64,000 nt of DNA from Pseudomonas xantholysinigenes (GCF_014268885.2 NZ_CP077095.1:3477501-3541500); one strand, 5' to 3'. Counted from the first letter of the stretch, positions 8,557-17,971 are shown. Numbers and translations: made by a program. The notes: generated by a model not told the origin, from the letters alone.

Positions 8557-8740
8557 GGCTGAGCTCCCGCGGGTGTCTGGGATAACTATAGACAGCCGTG
8601 GGAGGCCATAAGGGCGGAGCCTGGCCTTCGACATTGTTCCAACGTGCGCAATTATGAAGTGCCAGGGGCAGTGATTCATCCCACTGGCTAACAGGTCTAC
8701 GCTGGCAGGTGTCGCTCAACCTTCCAGAGGAACCGCCAAC

Positions 8741-9205
8741 ATGTCACGCCCCCCACTGCCCCCGTTCACCCGCGAAACCGCCATCGAAAAAGTACGCCTG
8801 GCCGAAGATGGCTGGAACAGCCGCGATGCCGCAAAGGTCGCCCTCGCCTACACCGCCGACACCCACTGGCGCAATCGCGCCGAATTCTGCAACAACCGCG
8901 AAGAGGCACAGGCTTTCCTCGCCCGCAAATGGAACCGTGAGCTCGAATACCGCTTGATCAAGGAGCTGTGGGCCTTCGCCGACAATCGCATCGCCGTGCG
9001 CTACGCCTACGAGTACCACGACGACAGCGGCCAGTGGTACCGCGCCTATGGTAACGAAAACTGGGAGTTCGCCGACGACGGCCTGATGCGCAACCGCCAC
9101 GCCAGCATCAACGAACACCCCATCAGCGAGGCTGAACGCAAGTTCCGCTGGCCCTTGGGACGGCGGCCGGACGATCACCCTGGGTTGAGCGATTTCGGGT
9201 TCTGA
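8741..9205 (+). CDS. SnoaL/NTF2-like protein, DUF1348 family
   Basis: A 154-aa protein with the DUF1348 signature of NTF2-like cone folds: an N-terminal helix ending [13 protein letters not shown], then [26 protein letters not shown], and [28 protein letters not shown] strands. The family forms alpha+beta barrels that bind small hydrophobic ligands; no substrate is known. The ribosome-binding site is GAGGAACCGCCAAC. It stands alone upstream of the convergent crcB. Confidence 0.85.
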   Translation: MSRPPLPPFTRETAIEKVRLAEDGWNSRDAAKVALAYTADTHWRNRAEFCNNREEAQAFLARKWNRELEYRLIKELWAFADNRIAVRYAYEYHDDSGQWYRAYGNENWEFADDGLMRNRHASINEHPISEAERKFRWPLGRRPDDHPGLSDFGF

Positions 9206-9223
9206 GCGATAGCAGCGGGCGCC

Positions 9224-9601
9224 TCATCCGAGCCAACGCACCAAGGCGAATCCAGCGAAGGTCATCAACAGCGAGCCCAGCACATGGGCCAGTACCGTGG
9301 CCATCGCCCAGCCGGCCCGACCGTGCATGAGCATCGATACTACTTCGGCGGAGAAGGTCGAGAACGTGGTCAGGCCACCACAGAAACCGGTGGTGATCAG
9401 CAGGCGCCAGGCCGGGTCGAGATTGGGAAAGCGCAGGAAAAACGCCATTGCTGCGCCGATGATGAAACCACCGACCAGGTTGACCAGCAAAGTGCCCGCG
9501 GGCATGCCGGGAAACAGCGAATTGAGGCGCAGGCCGAGCAACCAGCGCAGCACGCAACCGGCACTGCCACCCACGACAACGGAAAAGAAAGACAGGTACA
9601 T
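9224..9601 (-). CDS. crcB: fluoride exporter CrcB (Fluc)
   Basis: A 125-aa membrane protein with four helices. It carries the Fluc/CrcB core GTLLVNLVGGFIIG near residue 38 and TGFCGGLTTFSTFSAEV near residue 71, whose Asn, Phe and Thr residues line the fluoride pore in characterised members. Such proteins dimerise head-to-tail and export fluoride. The ATG at 9601 is used; an in-frame GTG lies two codons earlier. A fluoride riboswitch lies upstream on the same strand, which strongly supports the assignment and gives its regulation. Confidence 0.95.
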   Translation of the reverse strand: MYLSFFSVVVGGSAGCVLRWLLGLRLNSLFPGMPAGTLLVNLVGGFIIGAAMAFFLRFPNLDPAWRLLITTGFCGGLTTFSTFSAEVVSMLMHGRAGWAMATVLAHVLGSLLMTFAGFALVRWLG

Positions 9602-9675
9602 CGACACGCTCCATCAAAGGTCTGTAAAGACCCCATGGAGGGACAGGCAGCAGCCTGCGCACCCTCCATTGGGGG

Positions 9676-9732
9676 TTGGCGCAGGCATCATCAGCACTAG
9701 GGCGGTTCGAGGAGGAATGCCATCTCCTGGCC
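9676..9732 (-). ncRNA. fluoride riboswitch (crcB motif)
   Basis: On the minus strand, between about 9732 and 9676, the order is GGAGATGGCAT, TCCTCC, AACCGCC, CTGATGATGCCTGC. These are the conserved blocks of the crcB motif: GG-GATGG, a YCC strand, AACCGCC for the pseudoknot, and CTGATG followed by a strand (ATGCC) complementary to GGCAT. GGAG...CTCC gives P1-like pairing. Downstream sequence down to the crcB start can form an alternative CCAATGGAGGG/CCCTCCAT stem that could be the expression platform. crcB begins about 75 nt downstream. Confidence 0.85.
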
Positions 9733-10109
9733 GAAGATGCTACTCAAGCCACTACAGCCTGACAAGTTCGCCCGGCAACATTTCGACGCAAATATCCCGG
9801 ACAAACACTCACGCGCATCGCTAGAATGTGCGCCTGGCGTGTGCTGCGTGCGCCCGGGAGCCCTTCCCGAATACGGAGAACATTCATTTGTTTTCCGTGA
9901 GACTCAACCATGTTGCACGCATGCCTCCTATTCCCATGGCGCTTTCCGTCCCGTGTGCTCACGGCTCGGTTTGCCGCGCCGCTTTACCCATCCTTCTTCT
10001 CGCTTATCGCCGCAGTGGCCCGTCGTATTCGGCGCCATCGTCTCGCCGTGCCCGTTGCCCGCCGCGCCGCTGCTACCGCGAAAGCGACGTCATGAACGAG
10101 GACCGCACC
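9733..10109 (+). other. divergent crcB/nhaA intergenic region and long nhaA leader
   Basis: About 370 bp with no convincing gene. The left part is shared with the crcB promoter. An open frame continuous with nhaA extends back to 9828 but reads Arg-, Cys- and Pro-rich with no membrane character, so it is probably not translated. A structured leader for nhaA is possible; I could not match it to a known RNA class. Confidence 0.5.
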
Positions 10110-11306
10110 ATGAATGCCCCCCTTCCCCACAAGCGCTCGATGCTGCGCGAGCTGCTGGCCACCGAGGCGGCCGGCGGCGTCCTGCTGATGCTCACCGCCG
10201 CCCTGGCCATCATCATTGCCAACAGCCCCTGGGCCAGTGCCTACCAGCACCTGCTGCACCTGCCCGTGGGCCCGACCCTGACCGACAAGCTCGGCCCGAT
10301 GACCGTGCACATGTGGATCAACGATGGCCTGATGGCGATCTTCTTCCTGCTGGTAGGCCTGGAAATCAAGCGCGAGCTGGTCGACGGGCGCCTGGCCAGC
10401 TGGGAACAACGCCGCCTGCCGGCCTTGCCGGCGCTGATGGGCATGGCGGTCCCGGCACTGATCTACCTGGCCGTATCTCGCGGCGAGCCAGGCCTGGCCG
10501 GTGGCTGGGCGATCCCCGCCGCCACCGACATCGCCTTCGCTGTCGGCGCCCTGGCGCTACTCGGGCGCCATGCGCCGCTGTCGCTGAAGGTGATGCTGGT
10601 GTCGGTGGCGATCATCGACGACATGGGCGCGGTGGCGATCATCGCGGTGTTCTACACCTCGTCGATCAACTTGCTGGCGCTGGCTGGCGCGGGTGCCATC
10701 GTCGCCATGCTGCTGGCGTTCAACCGCCTGCGCGTGGTTGCGCTGTGGCCCTATCTGCTGGGTATTGCCGCGCTGTGGTACGTGACCCTGTTGTCGGGCG
10801 TGCATGCCACCATCGCCGGTGTCGTCGGCGCGCTGCTGATTCCCTACAGCACGGGCACTGAACAGGACCGCGAGGCGAGCCCGCTGCTCAAGCTGGAGCA
10901 CGGACTGGCGCCATGGGTGGGCTTCCTGATCGTGCCGGCGTTCGGCTTTGCCAACGCCGGGGTTTCGTTCGGCGACCTGGGCTGGCGCGACATTTTTGCC
11001 CCGCTGCCCCTGGCCATCGCCCTGGGCCTGCTGTTGGGCAAACAGCTCGGCGTGTTCGCCGGCGTATTCCTGGCGGTAAAAAGCGGACTGGCCAGCAAGC
11101 CCCGAGGCGCCAGCTGGCTGCAGATTTATGGCGTGGCGATGCTCTGCGGCATCGGTTTCACCATGAGCCTGTTCATTGGCGAACTGGCCTTCCCCGGCCA
11201 GACCGACAAAATCGAAGCCGCCAAGATCGGCATCCTGCTGGGTTCGTTGCTATCGGCGGTCATTGCCTGCTGCATTCTGCGCTTCGCGCCCAAACAGGCA
11301 GATTGA
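10110..11306 (+). CDS. nhaA: Na+/H+ antiporter NhaA
   Basis: A 398-aa antiporter with twelve helices. The N-terminal LLATEAAGGVLLM is followed by NDGLMAIFFLLVGLEIKRE near residue 70, PAATDIAFAVGAL (the TD of the unwound helix IV) near residue 137, and VAIIDDMGAVAIIA near residue 168, with the two Asp residues that bind Na+ and H+. NhaA expels Na+ or Li+ in exchange for two protons. The ATG at 10110 has an ACGAGG site; an ATG 18 nt earlier is also possible. A strong terminator follows. nhaR lies about 4 kb upstream. Confidence 0.92.
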   Translation: MNAPLPHKRSMLRELLATEAAGGVLLMLTAALAIIIANSPWASAYQHLLHLPVGPTLTDKLGPMTVHMWINDGLMAIFFLLVGLEIKRELVDGRLASWEQRRLPALPALMGMAVPALIYLAVSRGEPGLAGGWAIPAATDIAFAVGALALLGRHAPLSLKVMLVSVAIIDDMGAVAIIAVFYTSSINLLALAGAGAIVAMLLAFNRLRVVALWPYLLGIAALWYVTLLSGVHATIAGVVGALLIPYSTGTEQDREASPLLKLEHGLAPWVGFLIVPAFGFANAGVSFGDLGWRDIFAPLPLAIALGLLLGKQLGVFAGVFLAVKSGLASKPRGASWLQIYGVAMLCGIGFTMSLFIGELAFPGQTDKIEAAKIGILLGSLLSAVIACCILRFAPKQAD

Positions 11307-11317
11307 AGCTAACATCA

Positions 11318-11341
11318 AGGGCCGCATCGCGGCCCTTTTTG
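11318..11341 (+). terminator. rho-independent terminator of nhaA
   Basis: AAGGGCCGC pairs with GCGGCCCTT around an ATC loop and ends in a T-run. It touches the stop codon of the convergent SDR gene. Confidence 0.85.
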
Positions 11342-12103
11342 TCAACGCACGATCGATATGCCCCCCTCTACCTGCAACGCCGTGCCGGTGATGAAACTCG
11401 ACGCCGACGAGGCCAGGAACAACGCCGCGGCGGCGATTTCCTCCGGCTGCGCCAGGCGCTTGAGCGCATGCAGGCCCTCAACCTCCGCCAATGCCTCGGG
11501 GGTGTTCGCCACACCACGGCCCATGGGCGTGTCGGTACCGCCCGGCAACAGCGCATTGGCGCGGATACCCTGGGCACCGTATTCCGCGGCAATGACCTGG
11601 GTCAGCCCGATCAACCCCGCCTTACTTGCCGCGTAGGCGGCCATACCCGGCATACCCACGGTATGACCGACAAAGGTCGAGGTAAAGATCAGCGAACCAC
11701 CACCCCGGGCAAGCAGTGCGGGCAATTGTGCCTGGGCACAGAGAAAGGCACTGGTGAGGTTGGTGTCGAGTGTGTGCTGCCAGGCGCTGCGCGAAAGCGC
11801 GGACAACGGAGCCAATTCGCCCAGGGTACCGGCATTGTTGAAGGCAATGTCCAGGCCACCGAAGTGCCCTTGAGCCCTGTCCACGAGCTCCTGGACCAGC
11901 GCAGGGTCGGTGATATCCCCCACGACTGCCACGGCGGCCGGATGCCCTTCGCGACGAATGTCCTCAAGCAAATGCTCGAGCTGCACCTGCCGGCGCGCGG
12001 TAACGACCAACTGGGCACCCTGCCGCGCGAACAGCTTCGCCGCCGCATGGCCGATGCCTGAACTGGCCCCGGTGATAATTGCGACCTTGCCTGCCAATTG
12101 CAT
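11342..12103 (-). CDS. short-chain dehydrogenase/reductase, glucose-1-dehydrogenase-like
   Basis: A 253-aa classical SDR: cofactor motif TGASSGIGH near residue 11, Arg residues after beta-2 (VVTARRQ) suggesting NADP preference, DIT after beta-3, NNAG near residue 90, the catalytic Ser in FTSTFVGH, and YAASK (Tyr and Lys) near residue 156. The C-terminus has the usual SSFITGTALQVEGG. The substrate cannot be read from sequence. It is transcribed alone and convergent with nhaA; the upstream 260 bp is A+T-richer and may hold a divergent promoter pair. Confidence 0.85.
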   Translation of the reverse strand: MQLAGKVAIITGASSGIGHAAAKLFARQGAQLVVTARRQVQLEHLLEDIRREGHPAAVAVVGDITDPALVQELVDRAQGHFGGLDIAFNNAGTLGELAPLSALSRSAWQHTLDTNLTSAFLCAQAQLPALLARGGGSLIFTSTFVGHTVGMPGMAAYAASKAGLIGLTQVIAAEYGAQGIRANALLPGGTDTPMGRGVANTPEALAEVEGLHALKRLAQPEEIAAAALFLASSASSFITGTALQVEGGISIVR

Positions 12104-12364
12104 GATGTGAGCCTCGTCCTGAAAGAACTTGTGTGATTGGGCGGACCACTCTCAGGCGTGGTGATGGTCAGTACACTCCGTTTCTTGCGAAAACCCTGCG
12201 CCAGGCACCTTGCAGCCTCTACAAAAATTGTAATGATGCACCAGGTGCCAAGCATGGCCATATGCCTCTACACTTCAATTTCCGCCACGTGTTTGCCTGG
12301 GCATAGCGCCCCTGCAAGGACACAGAGCAATCACCCAGGGATGGATACACAAGCAAGGTAATGT

Positions 12365-12553
12365 ATGGCTCTCAAGACTCATTATCTGGTCCAGCTCCTG
12401 CGCAAACTGCCCTTGGGCAGGTCCGCATTCTCCTGCCAACGGCTCAGTGAAGAAGAGTCGAACCTCCTCGAACACTTCCGCGCCTTGCCCGAGCGAGATC
12501 GCATCGCGTTGCGCCTGCTGTGCTCGGCGATTCATCGCACCTCGACATCTTGA
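12365..12553 (+). CDS. hypothetical protein, 62 aa
   Basis: A 62-aa predicted soluble helical protein (LVQLLRKLPLG, then EEESNLLEHFRALPERDRIALRLL). The EHFRALPERDR stretch resembles small Pseudomonas regulators or conserved hypothetical proteins, but I cannot name a family. The start has an AAGG site 9 nt upstream. It is followed directly by a REP cluster. Confidence 0.5.
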   Translation: MALKTHYLVQLLRKLPLGRSAFSCQRLSEEESNLLEHFRALPERDRIALRLLCSAIHRTSTS

Positions 12554-12589
12554 GCGAGCACCAGCTTTTGGGGGCGGGCAACACGGTGC

Positions 12590-12950
12590 CTGGCACCGGC
12601 TGCGCCGGTGTTCGCGGCTAAAGCCGCCCCCACAGTGACCGCGCCGACCTCAGGGTATGCGCTACGCCTGTGGGAGCGGGTTTATCGGGGCGCCGAACCG
12701 CCACGAAGCAAGCGACGCGATGCCTGGCACCGGCTGGCGCCGGTGTTCGCGGCTAAAGCCGCTCCCACAGGGGCCGCGCCGACCTCAAGCCATGCGCCAG
12801 GCCTGTGGGAGCGGGCTTGCCCGCGAAGCAAGCGACGCGGTGCCTGGCACCGGCTGCGCCGGTGTTCGCGGCTGAAGCCGCTCCCACAGCGACCGCGCTA
12901 GCTTTAGCAGTTGAGCAAGACAGTTGCTCCCACAGGGTTGATCTAAAACC
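12590..12950. repeat. cluster of REP/BIME palindromic elements
   Basis: Three near-identical copies of a unit with the order GGCACCGGCTG-CGCCGGTGTTCGCGGCT-AAGCCGC-CCCACAG occur around 12592-12632, 12728-12770 and 12846-12890, interleaved with opposite-orientation CTGTGGGAGCGGG copies. A distal module (TTTAGCAGTTGAGCAAGACAG) follows at about 12901-12925. The cluster separates the 62-aa gene from a truncated Nudix gene. Confidence 0.9.
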
Positions 12951-12959
12951 CTGCAAGCG

Positions 12960-13106
12960 CTCACGCAGGGCCGCCTGACCGGGCGATTCGCCATGCTCGA
13001 GGCTGCCTTTCACCAGCTGCACCCCGGCCAAAGGATGGCGAAACAGCAAAAGTCTCGGCGGGCAAGTGGCAGACAGCAGCACCGGGCAAGCCTTGTTCGC
13101 ACGCAT
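12960..13106 (-). pseudogene. 5' fragment of a Nudix hydrolase gene cut by REP sequence
   Basis: From the ATG at 13106 the minus strand encodes about 49 residues with a normal Nudix start (CPVLLS, LLLFRHPLAGVQLVKG) and the first half of the Nudix box: G-x5-E-x7-RE (GSLEHGE...RE). Right after RE, before the second half (UxEExGU), the sequence becomes a short non-homologous tail leading into the REP cluster. The catalytic Glu residues and the rest of the domain are missing. An intact Nudix gene of different sequence lies at 27.9-28.4 kb. Confidence 0.75.
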
Positions 13107-13175
13107 GAGGATTTCCCTTTCCACAAAGTCGCCCATGCTAGCATCACCGCCCCACCCGCTCATTCCTGGACGACC

Positions 13176-13883
13176 ATGCCCCGCTTCCTGCATTTGCCCC
13201 TTTGCCTGGCCCTGCTGAGCAGCGCTGCCGTGGCCGCCCCCAGCTACCTGCCCGGCGAGGCTGAATACCGTGAGGCCGCCCCGCAGCTGGACGAGATCGA
13301 CCGCAGGATGATGGCGCTGGCCAACCAACGTGAGCCCAATGGCGCGATGAACCAGGCGCTACGCCAGGCGCTGCTCGATTACCTGCAAGCGCACGTCGCC
13401 GACATCCATACGCTGCTCGAAACCGCGAGCGCAGCGGGCAACCCGGCCGCCGAGTATCGCCTGGCGCGGCTGCTCGAAATGGCCAACGACCCGGCCTCCC
13501 ACGCGCGCGCATGCACGCTGTTGCAATCGAGCCTCGCACGCGGCTTCACCCCGGCTGCGCTACAGATGCGCGACAGCTGCCCGGAGGCGATCGACACGCC
13601 GACCTACATTGCCCAGGTCAAGGCCTTGCCCGCGATACCGACCCCGTACGCGCGTTACTACCCGCAACCGTCAAACCTGCCGCCCTGCTTGCCTCCTTCA
13701 GGAAACTTGCTCGACCTGCAGTCACTCGACGAACCGGCATTCAGGGCCAATCTGTACTACAGCATGCGCGAAGTGCTGGTGGATGCGGGGGCGCAGACAC
13801 GGCAGGCACGGCTCGCCTACCCGCTGCAGGCACAAGCCTATGGCTGCCCGCGCATCGAAGGGTGGCTGGCCCGGCAAAAGTGA
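13176..13883 (+). CDS. secreted/periplasmic hypothetical protein, 235 aa, helical-repeat-like
   Basis: The ATG at 13176 opens a Sec signal peptide (LCLALLSSAAVAAP, cleavage near residue 20); a longer open frame upstream has no such feature. The mature protein contains an Ala-rich helical segment (NPAAEYRLARLLEMANDPASHARACTLLQ, residues about 87-115, quoted here in part) resembling a Sel1/TPR-type helix pair, and several Cys residues that could form disulfides. No enzyme motif is recognised. It has its own upstream region and is convergent with a lipoprotein gene 12 bp away. Confidence 0.7.
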   Translation: MPRFLHLPLCLALLSSAAVAAPSYLPGEAEYREAAPQLDEIDRRMMALANQREPNGAMNQALRQALLDYLQAHVADIHTLLETASAAGNPAAEYRLARLLEMANDPASHARACTLLQSSLARGFTPAALQMRDSCPEAIDTPTYIAQVKALPAIPTPYARYYPQPSNLPPCLPPSGNLLDLQSLDEPAFRANLYYSMREVLVDAGAQTRQARLAYPLQAQAYGCPRIEGWLARQK

Positions 13884-13895
13884 TTAGCGGGGGCC

Positions 13896-14618
13896 TCAGC
13901 GAGCCTGGGGTGGCACTTGCTCGCTGTGGGCCAACTCGGCAACCAGGCCTTCGTCCACCATCCGCTTGAGCAAGGCGTCGAGCTGACGCTTGAGGGTATC
14001 GCGCTCGGCCTTTTCACGGGTACTGCCCCAGTGCGCCAAATTGATCAGGCCGATACGCTCATCGATGGTGTCGTGATTGCTCAGCCTGGCCAGGGACAAC
14101 TTGCGGGTGTCGATCACATCCATCGTCACCTTCAAGCGCTGCGGCCTGCTGCTGGGAAACAGCCCCAGTGTCACCAGGGTGGCCATGCCAGCCAGTGCCT
14201 GGCTGTTGGCGAGCGGCCAGTCTTCGTACACACGCACGAGTATCTGGTAGTCCCCGGGTTGCAGCGGGTCATCCACGCCGCTCACATGGGCGAACAAGCC
14301 AGAGGCCTCGAAAATCTGCCGTACCTGCAGCGTGGTCTGCCGCGACACTTCCGGTGGTGCTGGGGTCGGAAGCAGGGCAAGCACCTGGAGCAGGGCCGAC
14401 GAGTCCGGCTTTATACCAAGGACGGACTCGGCTGATGGAGCCTGCGCCCGCAGTTCCGGATCACCGAAGAAGGACCCTGCCCAGACCTGGACCCCAGGCT
14501 TGTGAACTCCCGGCCCTGGCACCGGCAGGCGGGTGGGGGCAATTTCTTCCTGGGGAATACTGGCACAACCGCCGAGCAGCAGGCTCAACAGCAGGCAAAC
14601 GCGTGTCGCGACCATCAT
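13896..14618 (-). CDS. predicted outer-membrane lipoprotein, 240 aa
   Basis: The ATG at 14618 follows AGGAAGGG; a TTG frame start six codons upstream is unlikely. The signal peptide ends in LLGGC (lipobox, Cys near residue 18). The mature part carries YQILVRVYEDWP and VTMDVIDTRKLSLARL, reminiscent of lipoproteins that assemble as beta-sandwich rings, but no named family is certain. It is convergent with the preceding secreted-protein gene and lies just downstream of the ABC exporter gene on the same strand (79-bp gap). Confidence 0.7.
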   Translation of the reverse strand: MMVATRVCLLLSLLLGGCASIPQEEIAPTRLPVPGPGVHKPGVQVWAGSFFGDPELRAQAPSAESVLGIKPDSSALLQVLALLPTPAPPEVSRQTTLQVRQIFEASGLFAHVSGVDDPLQPGDYQILVRVYEDWPLANSQALAGMATLVTLGLFPSSRPQRLKVTMDVIDTRKLSLARLSNHDTIDERIGLINLAHWGSTREKAERDTLKRQLDALLKRMVDEGLVAELAHSEQVPPQAR

Positions 14619-14697
14619 GCAACCCTTCCTGGGCAAAAGCCGCGATTGTAAAGCGCGCGCGATAATTGCAAAAGGCCACCATTGCGTGACCAGGGCC

Positions 14698-16551
14698 CTA
14701 TTCCAGCGTCGCCTCCAGGTTCAGGTCCTCGCCCAGGAAACCACCGCTCTGGTGCTGCCACAGCCGTGCATAGGCGCCGTTCCTGGCCAGCAGCTCGGCA
14801 TGGGTGCCCTGCTCGACGATGCGCCCCTCATCCATGACCACCAGACGGTCCATGGCCGCGATGGTCGACAAGCGGTGGGCGATGGCGATCACCGTCTTGC
14901 CGGCCATCATCTCATCGAGGCTTTCCTGGATCGCGACCTCGACTTCCGAGTCCAGCGCACTGGTGGCCTCGTCGAGCAGCAGGATCGGCGCGTTCTTGAG
15001 CATCACCCGGGCGATGGCGATGCGCTGGCGCTGGCCACCCGACAGCTTGATGCCACGCTCGCCGACCAGGGTGTCGTAGCCGCTGTGCCCCTGGCGATCG
15101 CTGAGCTGGCTGATGAAACCGTCGGCCTGAGCACTGGCGGCGGCGCGATGGATCTGCGCCTCGCTCGCCTCGGGGCGACCGTAGGCGATGTTGTCGCGGA
15201 TCGAGCGGTGCAGCAGCGAGGTGTCCTGGGTGACCATGCCGATGGCCTGGCGCAGGCTGTCCTGGGTGACCTGGGCGATGTCCTGCCCATCGATGCGAAT
15301 CACGCCGCTGTCGACGTCGTAGAAGCGCAGCAGCAGGTTGATCAGCGTCGACTTGCCGGCACCGGAGCGGCCCACCAGGCCGATCCGCTCACCCGCGCGA
15401 ATATCCAGGCTCAGGCCACCGAGCACCTGGCGTTCGCCGTTGTAGTTGAAGCAGACATTGTCGAAGCTCACCGCCCCGCCACGGGTCACCAGGGCGGTGG
15501 CGCCCGGTGCGTCCAGCACCTTGGGCTGGCGGGTCAGGGTCGCCATGCCATCCTGCACCGTGCCGATGCTCTCGAACAGCGAGGTCATCTGCCACATGAT
15601 CCAGTGCGACATGCCGTTGATGCGCAGGGCCATGGCGGTGATCGCCGCCACCGCGCCGACACCGACCTCACCCAGCTGCCACAGCCACAGGGCGTAGCCG
15701 CCGGCGCCGAGGATCAGGCCGACCACCAGCGCCTGGTTGACGATCTCGAACTGGCTGACCAGGCGCATCTGGCGAAAACCGGTGAGCTTGAAGTCCTCCA
15801 TCGCGGCACGGGCGAAATGCGCCTCGCGCTTGGCATGGGAAAACAGCTTCACCGTGGTGATGTTGGTGTAGGCGTCCGAGACCCGCCCGGTCATCGACGA
15901 GCGCGCATGGGCCTGCTCCTGGCCAACTTGCCCCAGGCGCGGCACGAAATACACCATCGCCAGGCCGAACAGCGCGATCCAGGCCATGAACGGCAGCATC
16001 AGTTTCAGCGCGAAACCACCGGCCAGGGCGATGATCGCCACAAAGTAGACACCGATGCCGGGCAGGATCTCGATCAGGGTGAACAGCACCTCGCGCACCG
16101 CCAGCGCGGTCTGCATCACCTTGGTGGTGACCCGCCCGGAAAACTCATCGGAGAAGAACGACAGGCTCTGGCGCAGCATCAGGCGATGGAAGTCCCAGCG
16201 CAGTCGCAACGGCAGGTTGATCGCCAGCACCTGGTGCTGCGCTATGGTGCGCGCGGCCACCAAGCCGATGCTGGCCAGCAGCACGGCACCGGCTCCCCAC
16301 AGCACACGGGTTTGCTGCGCATCCACGGCGCCGCCGGCCTGCCAGGTCGACAGCAGGTCCACCACCTGGCCCAGGAAGGCAAACAACCAGGCTTCGTAGA
16401 GCGACACCGCAGCGCTGAGCAGGGCGAAAACCAGGATGTAACCACGGGCACCACGGGTGCAGGCCCACATGAAGCGGGCCAGGCCCATGGGCGGTGGAGG
16501 GGCTTCGTCGGGTGGGAAGGGGTCGAGCCAGCGTTCGAATACACGCAGCAT
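14698..16551 (-). CDS. ABC-type exporter, fused transmembrane and ATPase domains (MsbA/multidrug-like)
   Basis: A 617-aa half-transporter. Residues 1-330 hold six transmembrane helices with an FSDEFSGRVTTKVMQT intracellular coupling region. Residues 360-600 form the nucleotide-binding domain with Walker A GRSGAGKST near residue 397, Q-loop VTQDTS, signature LSGGQ near residue 505, Walker B ILLLDEATSALD and the switch His in AHRLS. It functions as a homo- or heterodimeric exporter; lipid or drug substrate cannot be read from the sequence. It stands alone with no partner gene. Confidence 0.88.
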   Translation of the reverse strand: MLRVFERWLDPFPPDEAPPPPMGLARFMWACTRGARGYILVFALLSAAVSLYEAWLFAFLGQVVDLLSTWQAGGAVDAQQTRVLWGAGAVLLASIGLVAARTIAQHQVLAINLPLRLRWDFHRLMLRQSLSFFSDEFSGRVTTKVMQTALAVREVLFTLIEILPGIGVYFVAIIALAGGFALKLMLPFMAWIALFGLAMVYFVPRLGQVGQEQAHARSSMTGRVSDAYTNITTVKLFSHAKREAHFARAAMEDFKLTGFRQMRLVSQFEIVNQALVVGLILGAGGYALWLWQLGEVGVGAVAAITAMALRINGMSHWIMWQMTSLFESIGTVQDGMATLTRQPKVLDAPGATALVTRGGAVSFDNVCFNYNGERQVLGGLSLDIRAGERIGLVGRSGAGKSTLINLLLRFYDVDSGVIRIDGQDIAQVTQDSLRQAIGMVTQDTSLLHRSIRDNIAYGRPEASEAQIHRAAASAQADGFISQLSDRQGHSGYDTLVGERGIKLSGGQRQRIAIARVMLKNAPILLLDEATSALDSEVEVAIQESLDEMMAGKTVIAIAHRLSTIAAMDRLVVMDEGRIVEQGTHAELLARNGAYARLWQHQSGGFLGEDLNLEATLE

Positions 16552-16738
16552 GGAATTCTCCGGATCTATCAGACTCGGCGATTGTGACAGCTATCGAACG
16601 CCAGGGGTTGCCCACGGCTCACACCCTGGGCGCCCGGCGTTGCCACTCCGCGCCATAGCCCTGCTATGACTTCTCGCGGCGCCTTGCCCGAACACCCAAG
16701 CCACTCGCCAAAAGAGAACGTATTTCCGAGACAGGACC

Positions 16739-17971
16739 CTAGCGCCGCTGCGTCACCTGCCCTTGCCCATCAACCTGCCACGGCGCCTGCCCAGCCACGA
16801 TACGCACCCCGCCGACCCAACGCTCGGCAGGTTGCTGGTCGAGCCAATTGGCCTGCCCAGCCAACACCCGTTCACCCAGCGCGGTAAGCCTCAAGGGACG
16901 TTGCGCCCAGCCGTCACCCGGGCCTTCGTGCAGCAGCGGTCGGGCGCTGTCGATCAAGGGCCGCAGCAGCACCTTGAACATCAAGTCGCCCAGATACGGC
17001 AACGGCTCGTAACGCCCCATCAGCTCGGCGAACACCCGCCCTGCAGGTCGCTCGCCCTGCTCCGCCAGAATGCGCAGGCTCAGGCGCTCGGTCAGGCTCA
17101 GGCCATCCGCGACGCCCGGTAATTCCTGCAACTGCCGGGCAAGCGCGGCGCCGAGCAAGGGCAATGGCGCATGCCGCTGCCGCGCCAGCGCGGCCCAGGC
17201 GCGAGGGTCGGGCGCGGTGTATGCCGCCCAGGCTTGTCGCCCCAGGTCCACGGCAGCCTGGCCCAGGGGGCGGCGTTGCGGCCACAGCCAGGCGAGCAGG
17301 TCCGGGGCCAACTGGCCAATGCCGATAAAACGCTCGACCCCTGGCACCCGGTCGATCTCGATCAGCTCAAGACGGCGTGGCAGCCTGGGCAGGCTGGCCA
17401 ACAGGCGGATCAGGAACAACTGGTCGTAGGCATCGGCCTCGCACCACAGGACCATCTCGCGGTCGCCGTCGAGCTGCGCCAGTGCCGCCCGTTGCCTGGC
17501 CTGGCGCTGCGCCAGGTCATGCGGATCGAGGGCGAACACCCGCTGCACATAGGCGGTACGTACCTGCCAATAATCGTCCTCGGGCAGGGCCGGCACCGGC
17601 CCCATCACCATGGGGTCGTCGAACATGTGGAAGGCGCCGTGGAAACCGGCAATGCGCAGGCTGTGCTCGATATCGTTGCCGCAGCGCCAGTGCTGCAGCG
17701 CGGCTTCGTCCGCGGCGGCGAAGCCGGGGTGGCGCGCGGCGAAGGCTACCGCATCGGCATGGGCCTTGAGCCGTGGCCAACTGGCGAAACCAGCTTCGCG
17801 CGCCACCAGCCATTGGGTGTCGGCCAGGCGATAGTCGGGGCCGGGCAGGCCAAGGGCGATCAGTTGGGTACGGGTGTCGTCGTCCAGCGCCTTGAGCAGG
17901 CGCTTGGCGCGTTTGCGCAAGGCAGGCAGGTCGAGAAGACCGTGGTGACGGGATGCATCGATGGCAGGCAT
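16739..17971 (-). CDS. DUF1835-domain protein, 410 aa
   Basis: The ATG at 17971 with AAGGAG is chosen over a longer frame to 18118. The protein has an N-terminal ankyrin-like or helical segment ([15 protein letters not shown]...[18 protein letters not shown]), typical of some DUF1835 proteins. The DUF1835 domain follows, with [13 protein letters not shown] near residue 121 and [21 protein letters not shown] near residue 177. A C-terminal winged-helix-like region ([16 protein letters not shown]) lies near residue 285. The biochemical role is unknown. It is transcribed alone, divergent from glsA. Confidence 0.75.
   Translation of the reverse strand: MPAIDASRHHGLLDLPALRKRAKRLLKALDDDTRTQLIALGLPGPDYRLADTQWLVAREAGFASWPRLKAHADAVAFAARHPGFAAADEAALQHWRCGNDIEHSLRIAGFHGAFHMFDDPMVMGPVPALPEDDYWQVRTAYVQRVFALDPHDLAQRQARQRAALAQLDGDREMVLWCEADAYDQLFLIRLLASLPRLPRRLELIEIDRVPGVERFIGIGQLAPDLLAWLWPQRRPLGQAAVDLGRQAWAAYTAPDPRAWAALARQRHAPLPLLGAALARQLQELPGVADGLSLTERLSLRILAEQGERPAGRVFAELMGRYEPLPYLGDLMFKVLLRPLIDSARPLLHEGPGDGWAQRPLRLTALGERVLAGQANWLDQQPAERWVGGVRIVAGQAPWQVDGQGQVTQRR

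Noticed and set aside
9733..10109. A known structured RNA in the nhaA leader
   Set aside because: I could not match conserved blocks to any RNA class I know; calling one would be guesswork.
12590..12950. CRISPR array
   Set aside because: Repeats are few, palindromic, in both orientations and irregularly spaced, which is the REP/BIME pattern. No cas gene is present.
14533..16587. Long plus-strand open frame (684 aa) opposite the ABC exporter
   Set aside because: Its sequence is Gln-, His- and Asp-rich with no recognisable motif, whereas the minus strand shows Walker A, LSGGQ and Walker B. It is a shadow of the high-G+C real gene.
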